Source: Bibersteinia trehalosi (GTDB lineage: Bacteria; Pseudomonadota; Gammaproteobacteria; Enterobacterales; Pasteurellaceae). Taken from it: a stretch of DNA of 64,000 nt. The notes below the pieces were generated by a model. The model was not told the DNA's origin and searched no databases. It saw only the letters and a list, made by a program, of their open reading frames with translations. Shown here in pieces: positions 10,071-19,910 of this stretch. Both the position numbers and the translations under genes were made by a program. The DNA is taken from NCBI RefSeq assembly GCF_004346205.1, contig NZ_SMAM01000002.1, positions 186,001 through 250,000 on the forward strand, written 5' to 3'. Positions within the stretch are counted from its first letter, which is position 1, and each line of letters begins with the position of its first letter.

Positions 10071-10622
10071 TCATTGAATTTCCACATTTCCATTAATATC
10101 ACACGTTGCTTCAATTTTGGCATTACCATAAATCTGTACATTATCAGAAATTCGAATGCAGCCAAACGAATTTCCGCCAATTTGGGCATTGTCAAAAATT
10201 TTTACTGAACCACAAATCCAAGTCTCTTTTCCGCCTACTGCGGCATTGCCAAAAATTTCCACCTCATCTTCAATACTCCCTTTAACTGAGACTTTGGCAT
10301 TATCATAAATTTTGACATTGCCACTTATCTCCCCTCTGATGACCTGAGCATTTCCATATAACTGCACTTGATCACTTAATGAAGAAAACCCGCCTAAATA
10401 AGCATTTTCAGAAACACAAGCCTGATCCCACACTTCCGCATTATTCGCCACCCAGCAATTTCCCTCGTGCGACAAATTATGCTCCCCACTGATAAAACCG
10501 CCTAAATCCCCTTCTTTAACTTTTGTGCTATTACTGGTTGTAAAAGTCTTTAACGCTTTGATTTGATACAGTTTTTGCTTCCCATTGCTACGATCACTTT
10601 CAATTAAGCTGTATTTTTTCAT
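10071..10622 (-). CDS. Parallel beta-helix repeat protein, phage/accessory type
   Basis: Unknown function. The first 40 residues (MKKYSLIES, then LYQIKAL) are followed by KEGDLGGFISGEHNLSHEGN and about eight short repeats of the pattern (V/A)xIYGNAxV. These predict a left-handed beta-helix. Proteins with this LGGF header and NA-V repeats are frequent as phage, prophage and Pasteurellaceae accessory genes. Start at 10622 is chosen because AGGAG lies 7 bases upstream; 183 residues. The end is abrupt, and an adjacent frame stays open to cobB, so a frameshift near 10071 is possible. Confidence 0.65.
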   Translation of the reverse strand: MKKYSLIESDRSNGKQKLYQIKALKTFTTSNSTKVKEGDLGGFISGEHNLSHEGNCWVANNAEVWDQACVSENAYLGGFSSLSDQVQLYGNAQVIRGEISGNVKIYDNAKVSVKGSIEDEVEIFGNAAVGGKETWICGSVKIFDNAQIGGNSFGCIRISDNVQIYGNAKIEATCDINGNVEIQ

Positions 10623-10789
10623 TTGCAACTCCTGTTTTATTGGATACATCTATTTTATGTAACAGTGCGATATTTTGTGTCGTAGGAAAAAATTTTTTCG
10701 ATATGCTTTTGCAGAAATAAACAAAAATAACGCCATTTAAAACAGGCTAATCGGGAGAGTTAAAAGTCGGAGAAAGGTAAAAAAAGAAC

Positions 10790-10829
10790 GGTGCAAATTT
10801 GTAGAGTTTTTACAAAATTGCACCGCTTG
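10790..10829. terminator. Hairpin with partial uptake signal
   Basis: CGGTGCAA near 10790 pairs with TTGCACCG ending at 10824, with an inner stem that leaves one bulge. The right arm continues into CCGCTTGT, an uptake-signal core. Together with the rest of 10650-10871, this is the only structure I see in that 220 bp gap. Confidence 0.5.
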
Positions 10830-10871
10830 TGTAATAAAGAAATGAATTATTTGACTTTTTCAGCTAAGAAC

Positions 10872-11240
10872 TCACCAATTTTTTTGATGAGATTCATTCC
10901 GTTGTAATACCTTAGCAACATTAGGAAAAGGTAAAACGGCAACAACAGTACCATTATCACTCTTTTTCCAAAGAATTCTTAATCCATCTATTAGCTCTAA
11001 ATTATGCGCAGCACAATTAAAGCCTAGCGAATATTTACGCTGAAGTGAGGAAATTGATATTTGCGGATTTTGTTTTAGCTCTTCAATAAAAAGTTGTACC
11101 AACCGTTCATCAGTATAATCAAAACCAAATAGTACGAGCAGTTGCAATTTTTCTGCTGTTAAACTACCACCGAATATAAGCTGTGCCTCAGGATTAGCGT
11201 TTTTTCCAATTTTTGCATAATAAGATACAGGCTTTCTCAT
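10872..11240 (-). CDS. Uncharacterised protein with FtsK-gamma-like segment
   Basis: 122 residues, no recognised family overall. Residues about 58-85 (ISISSLQRKYSLGFNCAAHN) resemble the winged-helix gamma domain of FtsK (xIS-xxQRxxxxGYNRAA), a DNA-binding fold that also occurs alone in accessory proteins. The start at 11240 has no clear ribosome site, and the frame overlaps the end of a 47-codon ORF by 47 bases. Translation may therefore be coupled, or the two may be one gene broken by a frameshift. A role in DNA binding is an inference only. Confidence 0.5.
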   Translation of the reverse strand: MRKPVSYYAKIGKNANPEAQLIFGGSLTAEKLQLLVLFGFDYTDERLVQLFIEELKQNPQISISSLQRKYSLGFNCAAHNLELIDGLRILWKKSDNGTVVAVLPFPNVAKVLQRNESHQKNW

Positions 11241-11337
11241 TTGCAGATAGCTTAGATTTAATTGTTTGATCTCCTTGCATCGTTAATTTAAACGAATTTG
11301 CAGTCTGTTGTAGGCATTGTTTAACTTGGTTTAACAT
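11194..11337 (-). CDS. Small ORF, 47 codons, overlapping the next gene
   Basis: Reads MLNQVKQCLQQTANSFK and ends in CKNWKKR. It has a strong ribosome site (AAGGAG, 6 bases before ATG), much better than the overlapping downstream gene. No similarity recognised. It is either a small gene translationally coupled to the 122-residue ORF, or the 5' end of one longer gene split by a frameshift near 11230. Confidence 0.4.
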   Translation of the reverse strand: MLNQVKQCLQQTANSFKLTMQGDQTIKSKLSANEKACILLCKNWKKR

Positions 11338-11495
11338 TGTTAGCTCCTTGTCGTGATTAAATTTAATAGACTGTATTTAAAGCCCCGACATTTTGTTTCG
11401 CAAATAACTCCTTTTGCAAAAATTTGTGAAAATTCGACCGCTTGCTTGAGTTCCGCTATAATCCTCGCTCTTTAGTCATAAAATAAGGAAAGAAA

Positions 11496-12594
11496 ATGTT
11501 TGAATTAAACCCAATTAAAAACCAACTGGCTGATTTAAGCGAGCGCACCGCGGTGATCAGGGGGTATCTTTGACTTTGATAGTAAAGTCGAACGCTTAGA
11601 AGAGGTAAATGCCGAGCTGGAGCAACCTGATGTGTGGAATAAGCCGGAAAAGGCGCAGGCACTTGGCAAAGAGCGGGCAATGTTAGAGCAAATTGTGAAT
11701 ACCATCAAAGCTCTAGAACAAGGTGTTGAAGATGTTGAAGGCTTGATTGAATTAGCGGTGGAAGCCGAAGATGAAGATACTTTCAATGAAGCCCAAGTGG
11801 AAGCGGACGAATTAGAGAAAAAACTTGCCGATTTAGAATTTAAGCGTATGTTCAGCGGCCCACACGACAGTGCCGATTGCTATTTGGATTTGCAAGCAGG
11901 TTCGGGCGGAACGGAAGCTCAAGATTGGACGGAAATGTTATTGCGTATGTATTTGCGTTGGGCGGAGAGCAAAGGGTTCAAAGCCGAGCTGATGGAGGCC
12001 TCAGACGGTGATGTGGCAGGGATTAAATCCGCTACCGTGAAAATTTCCGGTGACTATGCTTACGGCTGGTTCAGAACTGAAACCGGCATTCACCGCTTGG
12101 TGCGTAAAAGCCCGTTTGATGCCAATAACGGTCGTCACACCTCGTTCTCGGCGGCTTTCGTTTATCCGGAAGTCGATGACGATATTGATATTGAAATCAA
12201 CCCTGCGGATTTGCGGATTGATGTGTATCGTGCCTCAGGGGCGGGTGGTCAGCACGTCAATAAAACCGAATCGGCGGTGCGAATTACCCATATGCCGAGC
12301 GGCATTGTGGTACAGTGCCAAAACGGTCGTTCGCAACATCAAAATAAAGATCAAGCGATGAAACAGCTCAAAGCGAAACTTTACGAGCTGGAAATGAGCA
12401 AGAAAAATGCGGAAAAACAGGCGATGGAAGACAACAAATCCGACATCGGTTGGGGCAGCCAGATCCGCTCTTATGTGCTAGACGATTCGCGAATTAAAGA
12501 CCATCGCACCGGCGTAGAACACCGTACCACCCAACAAGTGTTAGACGGCGATTTAGATAAATTTGTCGAAGCCAGCCTCAAGGCGGGACTGTAA
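11496..12594 (+). CDS. prfB: Peptide chain release factor 2, with programmed +1 frameshift
   Basis: Release factor for UGA and UAA. Codons 1-25 run from ATG 11496 to an in-frame TGA at 11571. Translation then continues in the +1 frame from GAC at 11572, giving 365 residues, the E. coli length. The stop-recognition tripeptide SPF is in [15 protein letters not shown], and the hydrolytic GGQ motif in [15 protein letters not shown]. Two annotated pieces would result if the shift were missed; this is one intact gene. The frameshift makes synthesis depend inversely on RF2 level. Confidence 0.97.
11559..11574 (+). promoter_or_regulatory. RF2 autoregulatory frameshift site
   Basis: AGGGGG acts as an internal Shine-Dalgarno, followed after three bases by CTT TGA C. 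This is the canonical bacterial RF2 +1 slip site: slow termination at TGA lets the Leu-tRNA on CTT slip to TTT. Confidence 0.95.
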
Positions 12595-12607
12595 AAGAGG
12601 AAGAAAA

Positions 12608-13795
12608 ATGAGCAAACACAACCTTTCAACAGCCTTAGTCCACGCTGGGCGTAAAGCTCGCTACACACAAGGTGCTGTAAATAGCGTTATTCAACGTGCC
12701 TCATCACTCGTCTTTGAGAGTGTTGCGCATAAAAAAGAAGCCACTCGTAACCGTTATAAAGGTGCATTATTTTATGGTAGACGTGGCACGCTAACCCATT
12801 TTGCTCTTCAAGATGCTATGTGTGAGCTGGAAGGCGGCGCAGGCTGTTATCTCTATCCTTGCGGAGCAGCAGCAGTTAGCCACAGTATTCTTGCTTTTGT
12901 GGCACAGGGCGATCATGTGTTAATGACAGGGGCGGCTTATGAGCCTACGCAAGATTTTTGCAATATTATTCTGAAAAAAATGGGGGTAAGCACCTCTTAT
13001 TACGATCCGATGCTCGGAAGTCGTATTGCCGATCTCATTCAACCGAATACGAAAGTGCTTTTTTTAGAAAGTCCAAGCTCGCTAACGATGGAAGTGCCAG
13101 ATGTGCCATCAATTGTACAAGCTGCTCGTGCAAAAAATCCCGAGATCGTCATTATGATCGATAATACTTGGTCGGCAGGCGTGCTGTTTCCAGCTTTAGA
13201 ATACGGTATTGATATTTCGATTCAAGCCGGCACCAAATACTTGGTTGGACATTCTGACGCAATGATTGGAACGGCTGTTTCTAATGCACGTTGCTGGGAT
13301 CAGCTACGTGAACACTCTTACCTAATGGGGCAAATGGTCGATGCGGATACAGCTTATATGACTGCTCGTGGATTACGTACTTTAGGTGTACGCTTACAGC
13401 AGCATCACGAAAACAGTATCCAAATTGCGCGCTGGCTTGCTACTCGTCCAGAAGTAAAAGCCGTTTACCATCCAGCACTGCCAAGTTGTTTTGGACATTC
13501 CTTTTTTAGCCGTGATTTCAAAGGATCAAGCGGTCTATTTTCCTTTGAACTTTGCAAAAAATTAAGCGATGAAGAGCTTGCGAATTTCTTAGATCATTTT
13601 GAACTATTTTCAATGGCATACTCTTGGGGTGGCTATGAATCTTTAATTCTCGCTAATCAACCAAACGAAATCGCCAAAATCCGCCCTACAATTGAGCGGA
13701 AATTGGAAGGCACATTAATTCGAGTGCATATCGGTTTGGAAGCGGTGGAAGATTTAATTGCTGATTTAGAAAAAGGCTTTGAGCGTATCGCTTAG
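12608..13795 (+). CDS. metC: Cystathionine beta-lyase
   Basis: PLP enzyme that splits cystathionine to homocysteine, pyruvate and ammonia. Start at 12608 ([16 protein letters not shown]) follows GAGG, 395 residues. The PLP lysine is in [15 protein letters not shown], and [14 protein letters not shown] is the usual substrate-side motif. It lies 13 bases after prfB. No MetJ box is visible in that small gap, so it may be read through from prfB or use a promoter inside it. The product feeds the mmuM and metK genes near 28 kb. Confidence 0.94.
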   Translation: MSKHNLSTALVHAGRKARYTQGAVNSVIQRASSLVFESVAHKKEATRNRYKGALFYGRRGTLTHFALQDAMCELEGGAGCYLYPCGAAAVSHSILAFVAQGDHVLMTGAAYEPTQDFCNIILKKMGVSTSYYDPMLGSRIADLIQPNTKVLFLESPSSLTMEVPDVPSIVQAARAKNPEIVIMIDNTWSAGVLFPALEYGIDISIQAGTKYLVGHSDAMIGTAVSNARCWDQLREHSYLMGQMVDADTAYMTARGLRTLGVRLQQHHENSIQIARWLATRPEVKAVYHPALPSCFGHSFFSRDFKGSSGLFSFELCKKLSDEELANFLDHFELFSMAYSWGGYESLILANQPNEIAKIRPTIERKLEGTLIRVHIGLEAVEDLIADLEKGFERIA

Positions 13796-13903
13796 ATTGT
13801 TTATCTCTCGCCGATTGTTCGTAAAAATATCCAATATAGGCGAGAGAACCTCCAATCGCCCTTCTCTCTCTGTTTTTGCCTAAAACAACGGCAATAAACA
13901 TTT

Positions 13904-13919
13904 GCGTAATCGTTTGCGT
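13904..13919. promoter_or_regulatory. PurR operator
   Basis: The 16-mer reads ACGCAAACGATTACGC on the minus strand, close to the PurR consensus ACGCAAACGTTTNCGT. It lies 57 bp upstream of a purine permease ATG, and purR itself is in this window at 18.9 kb. Confidence 0.8.
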
Positions 13920-13975
13920 TACTGTAAAATCCGCGCCATTTTTTAATCCCTTCAAAACTAAAGGCGCTTACTACT

Positions 13976-15289
13976 ATGTCCTTAAATGCTATTTTTCAAT
14001 TGTCTGAACGCGGCTCTAACGTCCGTCAAGAAATTATTGCTGGTTTAACCACCTTCCTTGCAATGGTGTACTCGGTTATTGTTGTACCAAATATGCTCAG
14101 TGCTGCGGGTTTCCCTGCTGAATCTGTGTTTATCGCCACCTGCTTGGTAGCCGGACTTGGCTCTATGTTAATCGGTTTATGGGCAAATGCGCCAATGGCA
14201 ATTGGCTGTGCTATCTCTCTTACTGCATTCACAGCTTTTAGCTTGGTATTAGGTCAAGGAATTAGTATTCCTGTTGCCTTAGGCGCAATTTTCTTAATGG
14301 GGGTAATCTTCACGATTGTTTCTGTGACAGGCATCCGTTCTTGGATCTTAAAAAACCTGCCATCAAGTATTGCTCATGGCGCAGGAATAGGAATTGGCTT
14401 ATTTCTGCTGTTGATCGCAGCAAATGGCGTAGGTTTAGTCGTAGGCAATGATGCTGGTTTACCTGTAAAAATGGGAGAATTCACCTCATTCCCTGTCATT
14501 ATGTCGTTATTTGGTTTAGCGGCAATCATTGGTTTAGAACGGTTGAAAGTCAAAGGCTCTATTTTATGGGTCATCATTGCCATTACAGCAATCGGTTTAA
14601 TTTTCGATCCAAATGTCAAATTCGGTGGTGAAGTTTTCAAAATGCCAAGCTTCGGTGAACAATCACTTTTCCTTGAATTAGATGTGATGGGTGCTTTAAA
14701 TGCCGCCGTATTGCCAGTGATTTTTGCTTTAGTTATGACCGCTATTTTTGATGCTACAGGCACAATTCGAGCGGTTGCTGGGCAAGCCAATTTACTAGAT
14801 AAAGACGGGCAAATCATCAATGGAGGTCGAGCTTTAACCTCTGACTCAATGGGGAGCATTCTTTCTGGTTTATTCGGTACTGCACCGGCTGCCGTTTATA
14901 TTGAATCTGCAGCAGGAACAGCCGTTGGTGGTAAGACAGGTTTAACTGCTGTGGTTGTTGGGGCGTTATTCTTATTAATGCTTTTCTTCCAGCCATTGGC
15001 ATTTCTAGTACCAGGCTATGCAACAGCACCTGCATTAATGTATGTAGGTCTATTAATGTTAAGCAATGTGTCTAAATTAGATTTTGATGATTTCATTGGT
15101 GCGATGGCAGGGCTGGTTTGTGCCGTATTTATTGTGCTAACTGCTAATATCGTAACAGGGATTATGTTAGGTTTTGCCACTTTAGTTGTAGGCCGAGTAC
15201 TTGCTGGTGAATTTAATAAATTAAATATTGGCACGGTAATTATTGCTGTTATTTTAGTCGCATTCTACGCGTTAGGCTTTGCCTTATAA
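13976..15289 (+). CDS. NCS2-family purine permease
   Basis: Proton-linked purine transporter of the AzgA-like branch of NCS2 (E. coli AdeP/AdeQ/GhxP/GhxQ). 437 residues with about 12-14 hydrophobic segments. The N-terminus has [21 protein letters not shown], and later [16 protein letters not shown] and [20 protein letters not shown], both hallmark segments of this branch. Substrate (adenine versus hypoxanthine/guanine) cannot be told by eye. A PurR operator in the promoter region says it is repressed when purines are plentiful. Ends at a strong terminator. Confidence 0.9.
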   Translation: MSLNAIFQLSERGSNVRQEIIAGLTTFLAMVYSVIVVPNMLSAAGFPAESVFIATCLVAGLGSMLIGLWANAPMAIGCAISLTAFTAFSLVLGQGISIPVALGAIFLMGVIFTIVSVTGIRSWILKNLPSSIAHGAGIGIGLFLLLIAANGVGLVVGNDAGLPVKMGEFTSFPVIMSLFGLAAIIGLERLKVKGSILWVIIAITAIGLIFDPNVKFGGEVFKMPSFGEQSLFLELDVMGALNAAVLPVIFALVMTAIFDATGTIRAVAGQANLLDKDGQIINGGRALTSDSMGSILSGLFGTAPAAVYIESAAGTAVGGKTGLTAVVVGALFLLMLFFQPLAFLVPGYATAPALMYVGLLMLSNVSKLDFDDFIGAMAGLVCAVFIVLTANIVTGIMLGFATLVVGRVLAGEFNKLNIGTVIIAVILVAFYALGFAL

Positions 15290-15312
15290 TCTATCTTACT
15301 CTCTTTGTTTAG

Positions 15313-15340
15313 AGCCCTGCTGAGCAGCAGGGCTTTCTTT
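15313..15340 (+). terminator. Terminator of the purine permease gene
   Basis: Perfect 9 bp GC-rich stem AGCCCTGCT / AGCAGGGCT with a 4-base loop, followed by TTCTTTTTC. Confidence 0.9.
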
Positions 15341-15353
15341 TTCTCTCAAACAA

Positions 15354-15374
15354 TATATTCCAAAAAAGAATATA
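15354..15374. promoter_or_regulatory. AT-rich inverted repeat upstream of the flavoprotein gene
   Basis: TATATTC (15354-15360) and GAATATA (15368-15374) form a spaced dyad 85 bp upstream of the next ATG. It could be an operator; no regulator is recognised. Confidence 0.3.
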
Positions 15375-15458
15375 AGATTATATTATTCTATTTTTAAGGA
15401 ATAATTAATTCTCCTAGAATTTCTGCGATTACATAAATAAATATAGGAGAAAACCACA

Positions 15459-16523
15459 ATGTCATACTTATCTCAATCTTTCCGAGATTGGCTCGTAGCA
15501 CATGCTGATTCACTGGATCAATCAAATCAATTCGCCGATGAATTGCTACAACGAATTGCCGATGAAGGTGTGTTTAAATTAGGCATACCAAGCAAACTTG
15601 GAGGCAATAATAGTTCAGCACAACAAGTGATTGAAGCCATTAGTGAAATATCACAATATTCCTTAACCGCGGGTTTCATTACGTGGGGGCATAGAACTTT
15701 CATTGAAAATATCCTGCAAAGCGAGAATCCCTTTCCTCGCACACAATGGTTACCCGATTTACTCAATGGCAAACTAGCTGGCGGAACAGCGCTCTCTAAT
15801 GCTATGAAATTTCTTGCAGGAATTGAAGAATTAAATGTCACAATTTGTGAAGAAAAAGGGGAATGCTACTTGAATGGGCGGCTACCTTGGGTCACAAATT
15901 TACGCGCAGATCATTTTGCTGCCGTTTTTATTGCAGGCTATGAAACCCCAAATGGGCGTGAACCTATCGTGATAGCAATCCCATCTGATGCACAAGGATT
16001 AACTCGTACTGAAGAACTAGATCTTATTGCCTTACAAGGTAGCAATACGGCAGCCTTAATCTTTGATAAGGTAAAACTCAACGATGATTGGATACTCTCT
16101 CATAATGCTCCCCTCTTTTTAAGTCAAATTCGCCCTCATTTCTTAGGTTTCCAATTCGGTATGGCATTTGGTTTGGCGGAACGCAGCCTAAATGAGGTAG
16201 AAAACACATTAGCAAGTAACCGTGTAATCCTTCAGCCTGAATGGGAGAAGCAAAAACAGGCACTGACTAAAATCAAACAGCAATTAGCAACAGGACTAGT
16301 TGCAAAAGATAGTTTTATTCAAAACCCTAAATCTTTATTCAAATTACGCATTGATATTGTAGATGTAGTTGCGCAAAGTGTACTACTAGAGTTACAAGCG
16401 GGTGGCGGCCGAGGCTATTTGCGCAACGCGGGCTCTGATTTTATCCGTCGGTGGCGTGAAGCAGCCTTCTTACCTGTGGTCACCCCAAGTGCCGTACAAT
16501 TACGTTTAGTATTAGCAGCATAA
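15459..16523 (+). CDS. Acyl-CoA-dehydrogenase-fold flavoprotein
   Basis: 354 residues with the acyl-CoA dehydrogenase layout. An N-terminal helical domain (LLQRIADEGVFKLGIPSKLGG), a beta-domain (about 110-210, ending VIAIPSDAQGL) and a C-terminal helical bundle are visible. It lacks the obvious catalytic glutamate motif of true fatty acyl-CoA dehydrogenases. It may belong to the FMN-dependent SfnC/DszC-like monooxygenases, a proposal only. The gene stands alone, with AGGAG before ATG and a dyad in its promoter region. Substrate unknown. Confidence 0.7.
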   Translation: MSYLSQSFRDWLVAHADSLDQSNQFADELLQRIADEGVFKLGIPSKLGGNNSSAQQVIEAISEISQYSLTAGFITWGHRTFIENILQSENPFPRTQWLPDLLNGKLAGGTALSNAMKFLAGIEELNVTICEEKGECYLNGRLPWVTNLRADHFAAVFIAGYETPNGREPIVIAIPSDAQGLTRTEELDLIALQGSNTAALIFDKVKLNDDWILSHNAPLFLSQIRPHFLGFQFGMAFGLAERSLNEVENTLASNRVILQPEWEKQKQALTKIKQQLATGLVAKDSFIQNPKSLFKLRIDIVDVVAQSVLLELQAGGGRGYLRNAGSDFIRRWREAAFLPVVTPSAVQLRLVLAA

Positions 16524-16545
16524 CCTCAACGCACACATAAAGTAG

Positions 16546-16589
16546 CAAGCGGTTTATTTTGCAACATTTTCTGCAAAATAAACCGCTTG
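16546..16589. terminator. Inverted uptake-signal terminator
   Basis: 18 bp perfect stem CAAGCGGTTTATTTTGCA / complement (16546-16563, 16572-16589) between the converging flavoprotein gene and mnmC. Confidence 0.8.
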
Positions 16590-16609
16590 TTGTATTTACG
16601 AGAAAGCAA

Positions 16610-18613
16610 TTATTCGACACACCTTCCTTTCAACCAATTTCTTACCCAGCTACGATTTGGCATCAATACCTGATGAAGCTCTTCAGCTAATGGCAAAGGC
16701 TCACCACAAATTTGGCTTGCCAGCATTTCACCTAAAAGTGGTGCGGTGGTTAAACCTCGTGAGCCAAGCCCTGCAACTAAATATAAATGCGGATAAAAAG
16801 CCGCCATCTCAATTGGCTCTTTTCGCCGAAGTTGGTTATATAAATTGGCATATTGTTGCTTCTGCTGTGCAAAATTAGGCATGCTCCCAAACATTGGCAT
16901 ACGGTCTCGGAAGGCTGAACGAATGCCTACCTTCGCTTGATTTTGCGAAAAATCTGCGCTTTTTGCCCAGTCACAAGCGGTTAAATTTTGCGATAACTTT
17001 GCAAAATTCTGCTGATGTTCTTCTAGCGAAAAATGCGTTTCTTGATTATCTCGAATATGGCTTGCCCCTACACAGTGGCTGTCGCCTGCGGATTTGGGCG
17101 TAAGATAGCCGTCATAGCACACCACACATTTCAGCTTTGTCAGCATGCGGTTAGTTGGAATATGACTTACTTGCCCACGCACAGAATACAGAGGAATACC
17201 TTCAGCTTGTTCAAATTGTTTGAGTAAATGTCCATTAGCCAACACCACATTTTGATGAGAAAAATATTGTCCATTATGCTGCCATTGCCAACGGCAATTT
17301 TGGTATTCCAGTTTCTCAACGTGATGATTAAATACAATGTTCAAGCCCAACTTTTGCAAATACGCAAACCCATTTTGTACCAACTGACGAGGTGAGAGCC
17401 AGCCCCCCTGTGCGATAAACGCGCCATTATCTGTGACAGGCAAGCCAATTTTTTCGCTTAGCTGAGCGGCAGAAACCAGAGCAAACAGCGAAGGGCTCCA
17501 ACCTTGCTCGGCAATTTTTTGCAGTTTCTTTGCTGCCTTATCATTATAAGCACATAACGCGACCCCCGTTAGCCCCTGTTCAAACGGCACTAGTGACGTG
17601 ATTTGCGCCAAACGGCGTAAGGCATAATCAAAGCTATGCACATAAAAACGCACATTTCGTGAGTCGTCATCGCTTAATTGAGGGTACAAAGCACCTTGCA
17701 AATTACCCGATGCATTGCGCGCTGGTTCAGCATCTTTGCAATAAAGCGTCACCTTTATCCCCCGTTCTAACAGCGACCACGCCAAAAAGAGGCTTGCGAC
17801 TCCCCCACCAATAATTGCCACCTCATTATGTTCACTTGCCTCAGGTTGCTTGTAATAAGGAAAGCGCAATACACTCATCTCACTTTCTGATGTTTTTTCA
17901 CCCCACAGCATCTCTCGTTTTTTGCCAAAACCTTTGCGTTTTTTTACCTCAAAACCGACCGCTTGTAGCCCTCGGCGCACATTACTTGATGCGGTAAAAG
18001 TAGCAAAGCTGCCCCCTTTTCGGGTTAAACGAAACATTTGGCGGTATAAATGTTCGTTCCACATATCGGGATTTTTATCCGGTGAAAAGCCATCTAAAAA
18101 CCAGCAATCGACTTTGCCATTGTGGTAATCGCCTAATTGCAACAAACTTTCTGCCATTTCACCAAACCAAAGATCGAGGTAAATTGCATCAAAATGATAA
18201 CGTTCACATCCAGTTTGACGCGGCTGCCAACAAGCGGTCAGTTTTTGTGAAAATTCAGCAAATTGTGGGTAATTTTGCTGAATAGTCGCTAACTGTTCAG
18301 CGGTTAGTGGATATTTTTCAAAAGAAATAAAATAGAGCCGTTGAAGAGGGCTTTGAGGGAATGCTGCGCGAAATTGGCGAAATTTATCTGCTACAGCAAA
18401 GAAATTCAGCCCTGTACCAAACCCAGTCTCCGCAATCACAAAATGCGCTCGTGAATGGTTTTGCCATTTCTGCCAAAGCTGGTTGCCCTCTTGGAAGACA
18501 TAGTAGCTTTCAGCAAGTCCGTCTTGGGTGGAAAAATAGATATCATCAAACTGTTCGGAAACAGGGGTGTTATCTGCATTAAAGGAGAGGGAAGCAAATG
18601 TAAGTTTATTCAT
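16610..18613 (-). CDS. mnmC: Bifunctional tRNA mnm5s2U biosynthesis protein MnmC
   Basis: Completes the 5-methylaminomethyl group at wobble U34. The N-terminal part (to about 235) is the SAM-dependent methyltransferase, with ETGFGTGLNFFAV and LDGFSPDKNPDMW. The C-terminal part is the FAD oxidoreductase, opening with VAIIGGGVASLFLAWSLLERG near 265 and ending with LVAGLGSRGLTTAPLLGE. Length 667 residues is complete. Single-gene unit on the minus strand; a terminator separates it from the small upstream ORF. Confidence 0.95.
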   Translation of the reverse strand: MNKLTFASLSFNADNTPVSEQFDDIYFSTQDGLAESYYVFQEGNQLWQKWQNHSRAHFVIAETGFGTGLNFFAVADKFRQFRAAFPQSPLQRLYFISFEKYPLTAEQLATIQQNYPQFAEFSQKLTACWQPRQTGCERYHFDAIYLDLWFGEMAESLLQLGDYHNGKVDCWFLDGFSPDKNPDMWNEHLYRQMFRLTRKGGSFATFTASSNVRRGLQAVGFEVKKRKGFGKKREMLWGEKTSESEMSVLRFPYYKQPEASEHNEVAIIGGGVASLFLAWSLLERGIKVTLYCKDAEPARNASGNLQGALYPQLSDDDSRNVRFYVHSFDYALRRLAQITSLVPFEQGLTGVALCAYNDKAAKKLQKIAEQGWSPSLFALVSAAQLSEKIGLPVTDNGAFIAQGGWLSPRQLVQNGFAYLQKLGLNIVFNHHVEKLEYQNCRWQWQHNGQYFSHQNVVLANGHLLKQFEQAEGIPLYSVRGQVSHIPTNRMLTKLKCVVCYDGYLTPKSAGDSHCVGASHIRDNQETHFSLEEHQQNFAKLSQNLTACDWAKSADFSQNQAKVGIRSAFRDRMPMFGSMPNFAQQKQQYANLYNQLRRKEPIEMAAFYPHLYLVAGLGSRGLTTAPLLGEMLASQICGEPLPLAEELHQVLMPNRSWVRNWLKGRCVE

Positions 18614-18623
18614 TATTCAGCTC

Positions 18624-18655
18624 ACAAAAAAACAAAAGGGCGATTACTCGCCCTT
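18624..18655 (-). terminator. Terminator between the 26-residue ORF and mnmC
   Basis: On the minus strand AAGGGCGA pairs with TCGCCCTT (18636-18655) over a 4-base loop, and a run of T with a single G follows. It would end a transcript coming from 18.75 kb before mnmC. Confidence 0.85.
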
Positions 18656-18670
18656 ATCAATGAAAATTCA

Positions 18671-18751
18671 TTAGAAAATGAAGTATCCAAATGCAACAAT
18701 CATTCCTAAAGCACCGACCACCGCTAACATTGAATAACCAAAAGTACCCAT
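18671..18751 (-). CDS. 26-residue hydrophobic small protein
   Basis: Start at 18751 is preceded by GGGAG with about 6 bases spacing; the sequence opens MGTFGYSMLAVVGALGMIV and ends FGYFIF. Almost all of it is one predicted membrane helix. An upstream in-frame ATG at 18763 would overlap the ribosome site and is less likely. The good ribosome site and a dedicated terminator directly downstream argue for a real single-gene unit. I do not recognise the family. It may be a small membrane-complex subunit, but nothing nearby says which. Confidence 0.55.
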   Translation of the reverse strand: MGTFGYSMLAVVGALGMIVAFGYFIF

Positions 18752-18890
18752 AATTTCTCCCATTATTAAGTCAAAAAACTTCTCTATTCTAAGACGATTT
18801 AAACAAAATGCAAATGCAAGCGGTCATTTTTTCCAAAAATTTTACCAAATTAGGTATAATATCGACATTTTTTGACAGTAAGGAGAAAAC

Positions 18891-19901
18891 ATGGCAACGA
18901 TTAAAGATGTGGCGAAACTCGCTGGTGTTTCGACCACAACGGTATCTCACGTGATTAATAAGACTCGATTTGTTGCGGAGGATACCACAAAAGCGGTATT
19001 AGATGCTGTTGAACAATTAAATTATTCCCCAAGTGCCATTGCTCGCAGTTTAAAAGTGAGCACCACGAAATCTATTGGCATGATCATCACCACCAGCGAA
19101 GCACCTTACTTTGCCGAAATCGTACAGGCAGTGGAAGAATACTGTTATCAACAAGGATATTCATTGTTTTTATGCAATACGCAAAATGAACCTGAAAAAA
19201 TTAAAAATCATTTTGATATGCTATTGAAAAAACGCGTCGATGGCATTTTGGTGATGTGTTCAGAATATCGTGAAGATGCATTTGCGCTATTTAAATCAAC
19301 CAAAGTGCCAATGGTTGTTATGGATTGGGGACCAAATGAAGATAAAAGTGACCGCATTATCGACCACTGTTTTGATGGCGGTTACCTTGCCACTAAACAC
19401 CTCATTGAAAATGGGCATAAAGATATCGCTATTATTGCAGGTTATCTATATAAAACCACAGCTAAAGCACGTTATGATGGTTTTGTAAAAGCAATGGAAG
19501 AAGCTGGCTTGCCAGTCCGTCAAGAATGGGTCTTTGAAAATGACTTCCAGCCTGAGGGCGGTTACGAAAGTATGAACTACCTTTTAAAACAGTCTGAACG
19601 CCCAACGGCGGTTTTCTGTGGCTGCGACATGATGGCGCTTGGAGCGATTTCAGCGATTACCGAACAAGGACTGCATGTTCCACAAGATATTTCGGTGATC
19701 GGTTATGATAATATCCATAGTTCACGTTTTTTTGCACCACCGCTGACTACAGTCAATCAGTCTAAAATTCGTCTAGGTAAGATGGCGCTTGATCTACTGT
19801 TTGAACGTATTCAAAATAGTGAAAGCGAGCACCCGCCAAAAGTTTTGGAATTTTACCCAGAATTAGTCATTCGTAAATCAGTACGCAATTTAAATAAGTA
19901 A
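18891..19901 (+). CDS. purR: Purine repressor PurR
   Basis: LacI-family repressor of purine genes with hypoxanthine or guanine as corepressor. The DNA-binding head ([20 protein letters not shown], then [10 protein letters not shown]) equals enterobacterial PurR almost exactly. Residues 60-336 form the periplasmic-binding-protein-like corepressor domain. A TATAAT box lies at 18855. The PurR operator in front of the NCS2 permease is a likely target in this same window. dedA follows after 9 bases and is probably cotranscribed. Confidence 0.94.
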   Translation: MATIKDVAKLAGVSTTTVSHVINKTRFVAEDTTKAVLDAVEQLNYSPSAIARSLKVSTTKSIGMIITTSEAPYFAEIVQAVEEYCYQQGYSLFLCNTQNEPEKIKNHFDMLLKKRVDGILVMCSEYREDAFALFKSTKVPMVVMDWGPNEDKSDRIIDHCFDGGYLATKHLIENGHKDIAIIAGYLYKTTAKARYDGFVKAMEEAGLPVRQEWVFENDFQPEGGYESMNYLLKQSERPTAVFCGCDMMALGAISAITEQGLHVPQDISVIGYDNIHSSRFFAPPLTTVNQSKIRLGKMALDLLFERIQNSESEHPPKVLEFYPELVIRKSVRNLNK

Positions 19902-19910
19902 GGAATACGA

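Noticed and set aside
11496-11573. Separate 25-codon gene followed by a truncated release factor
   Set aside because: It is the normal RF2 programmed frameshift, not a broken gene.
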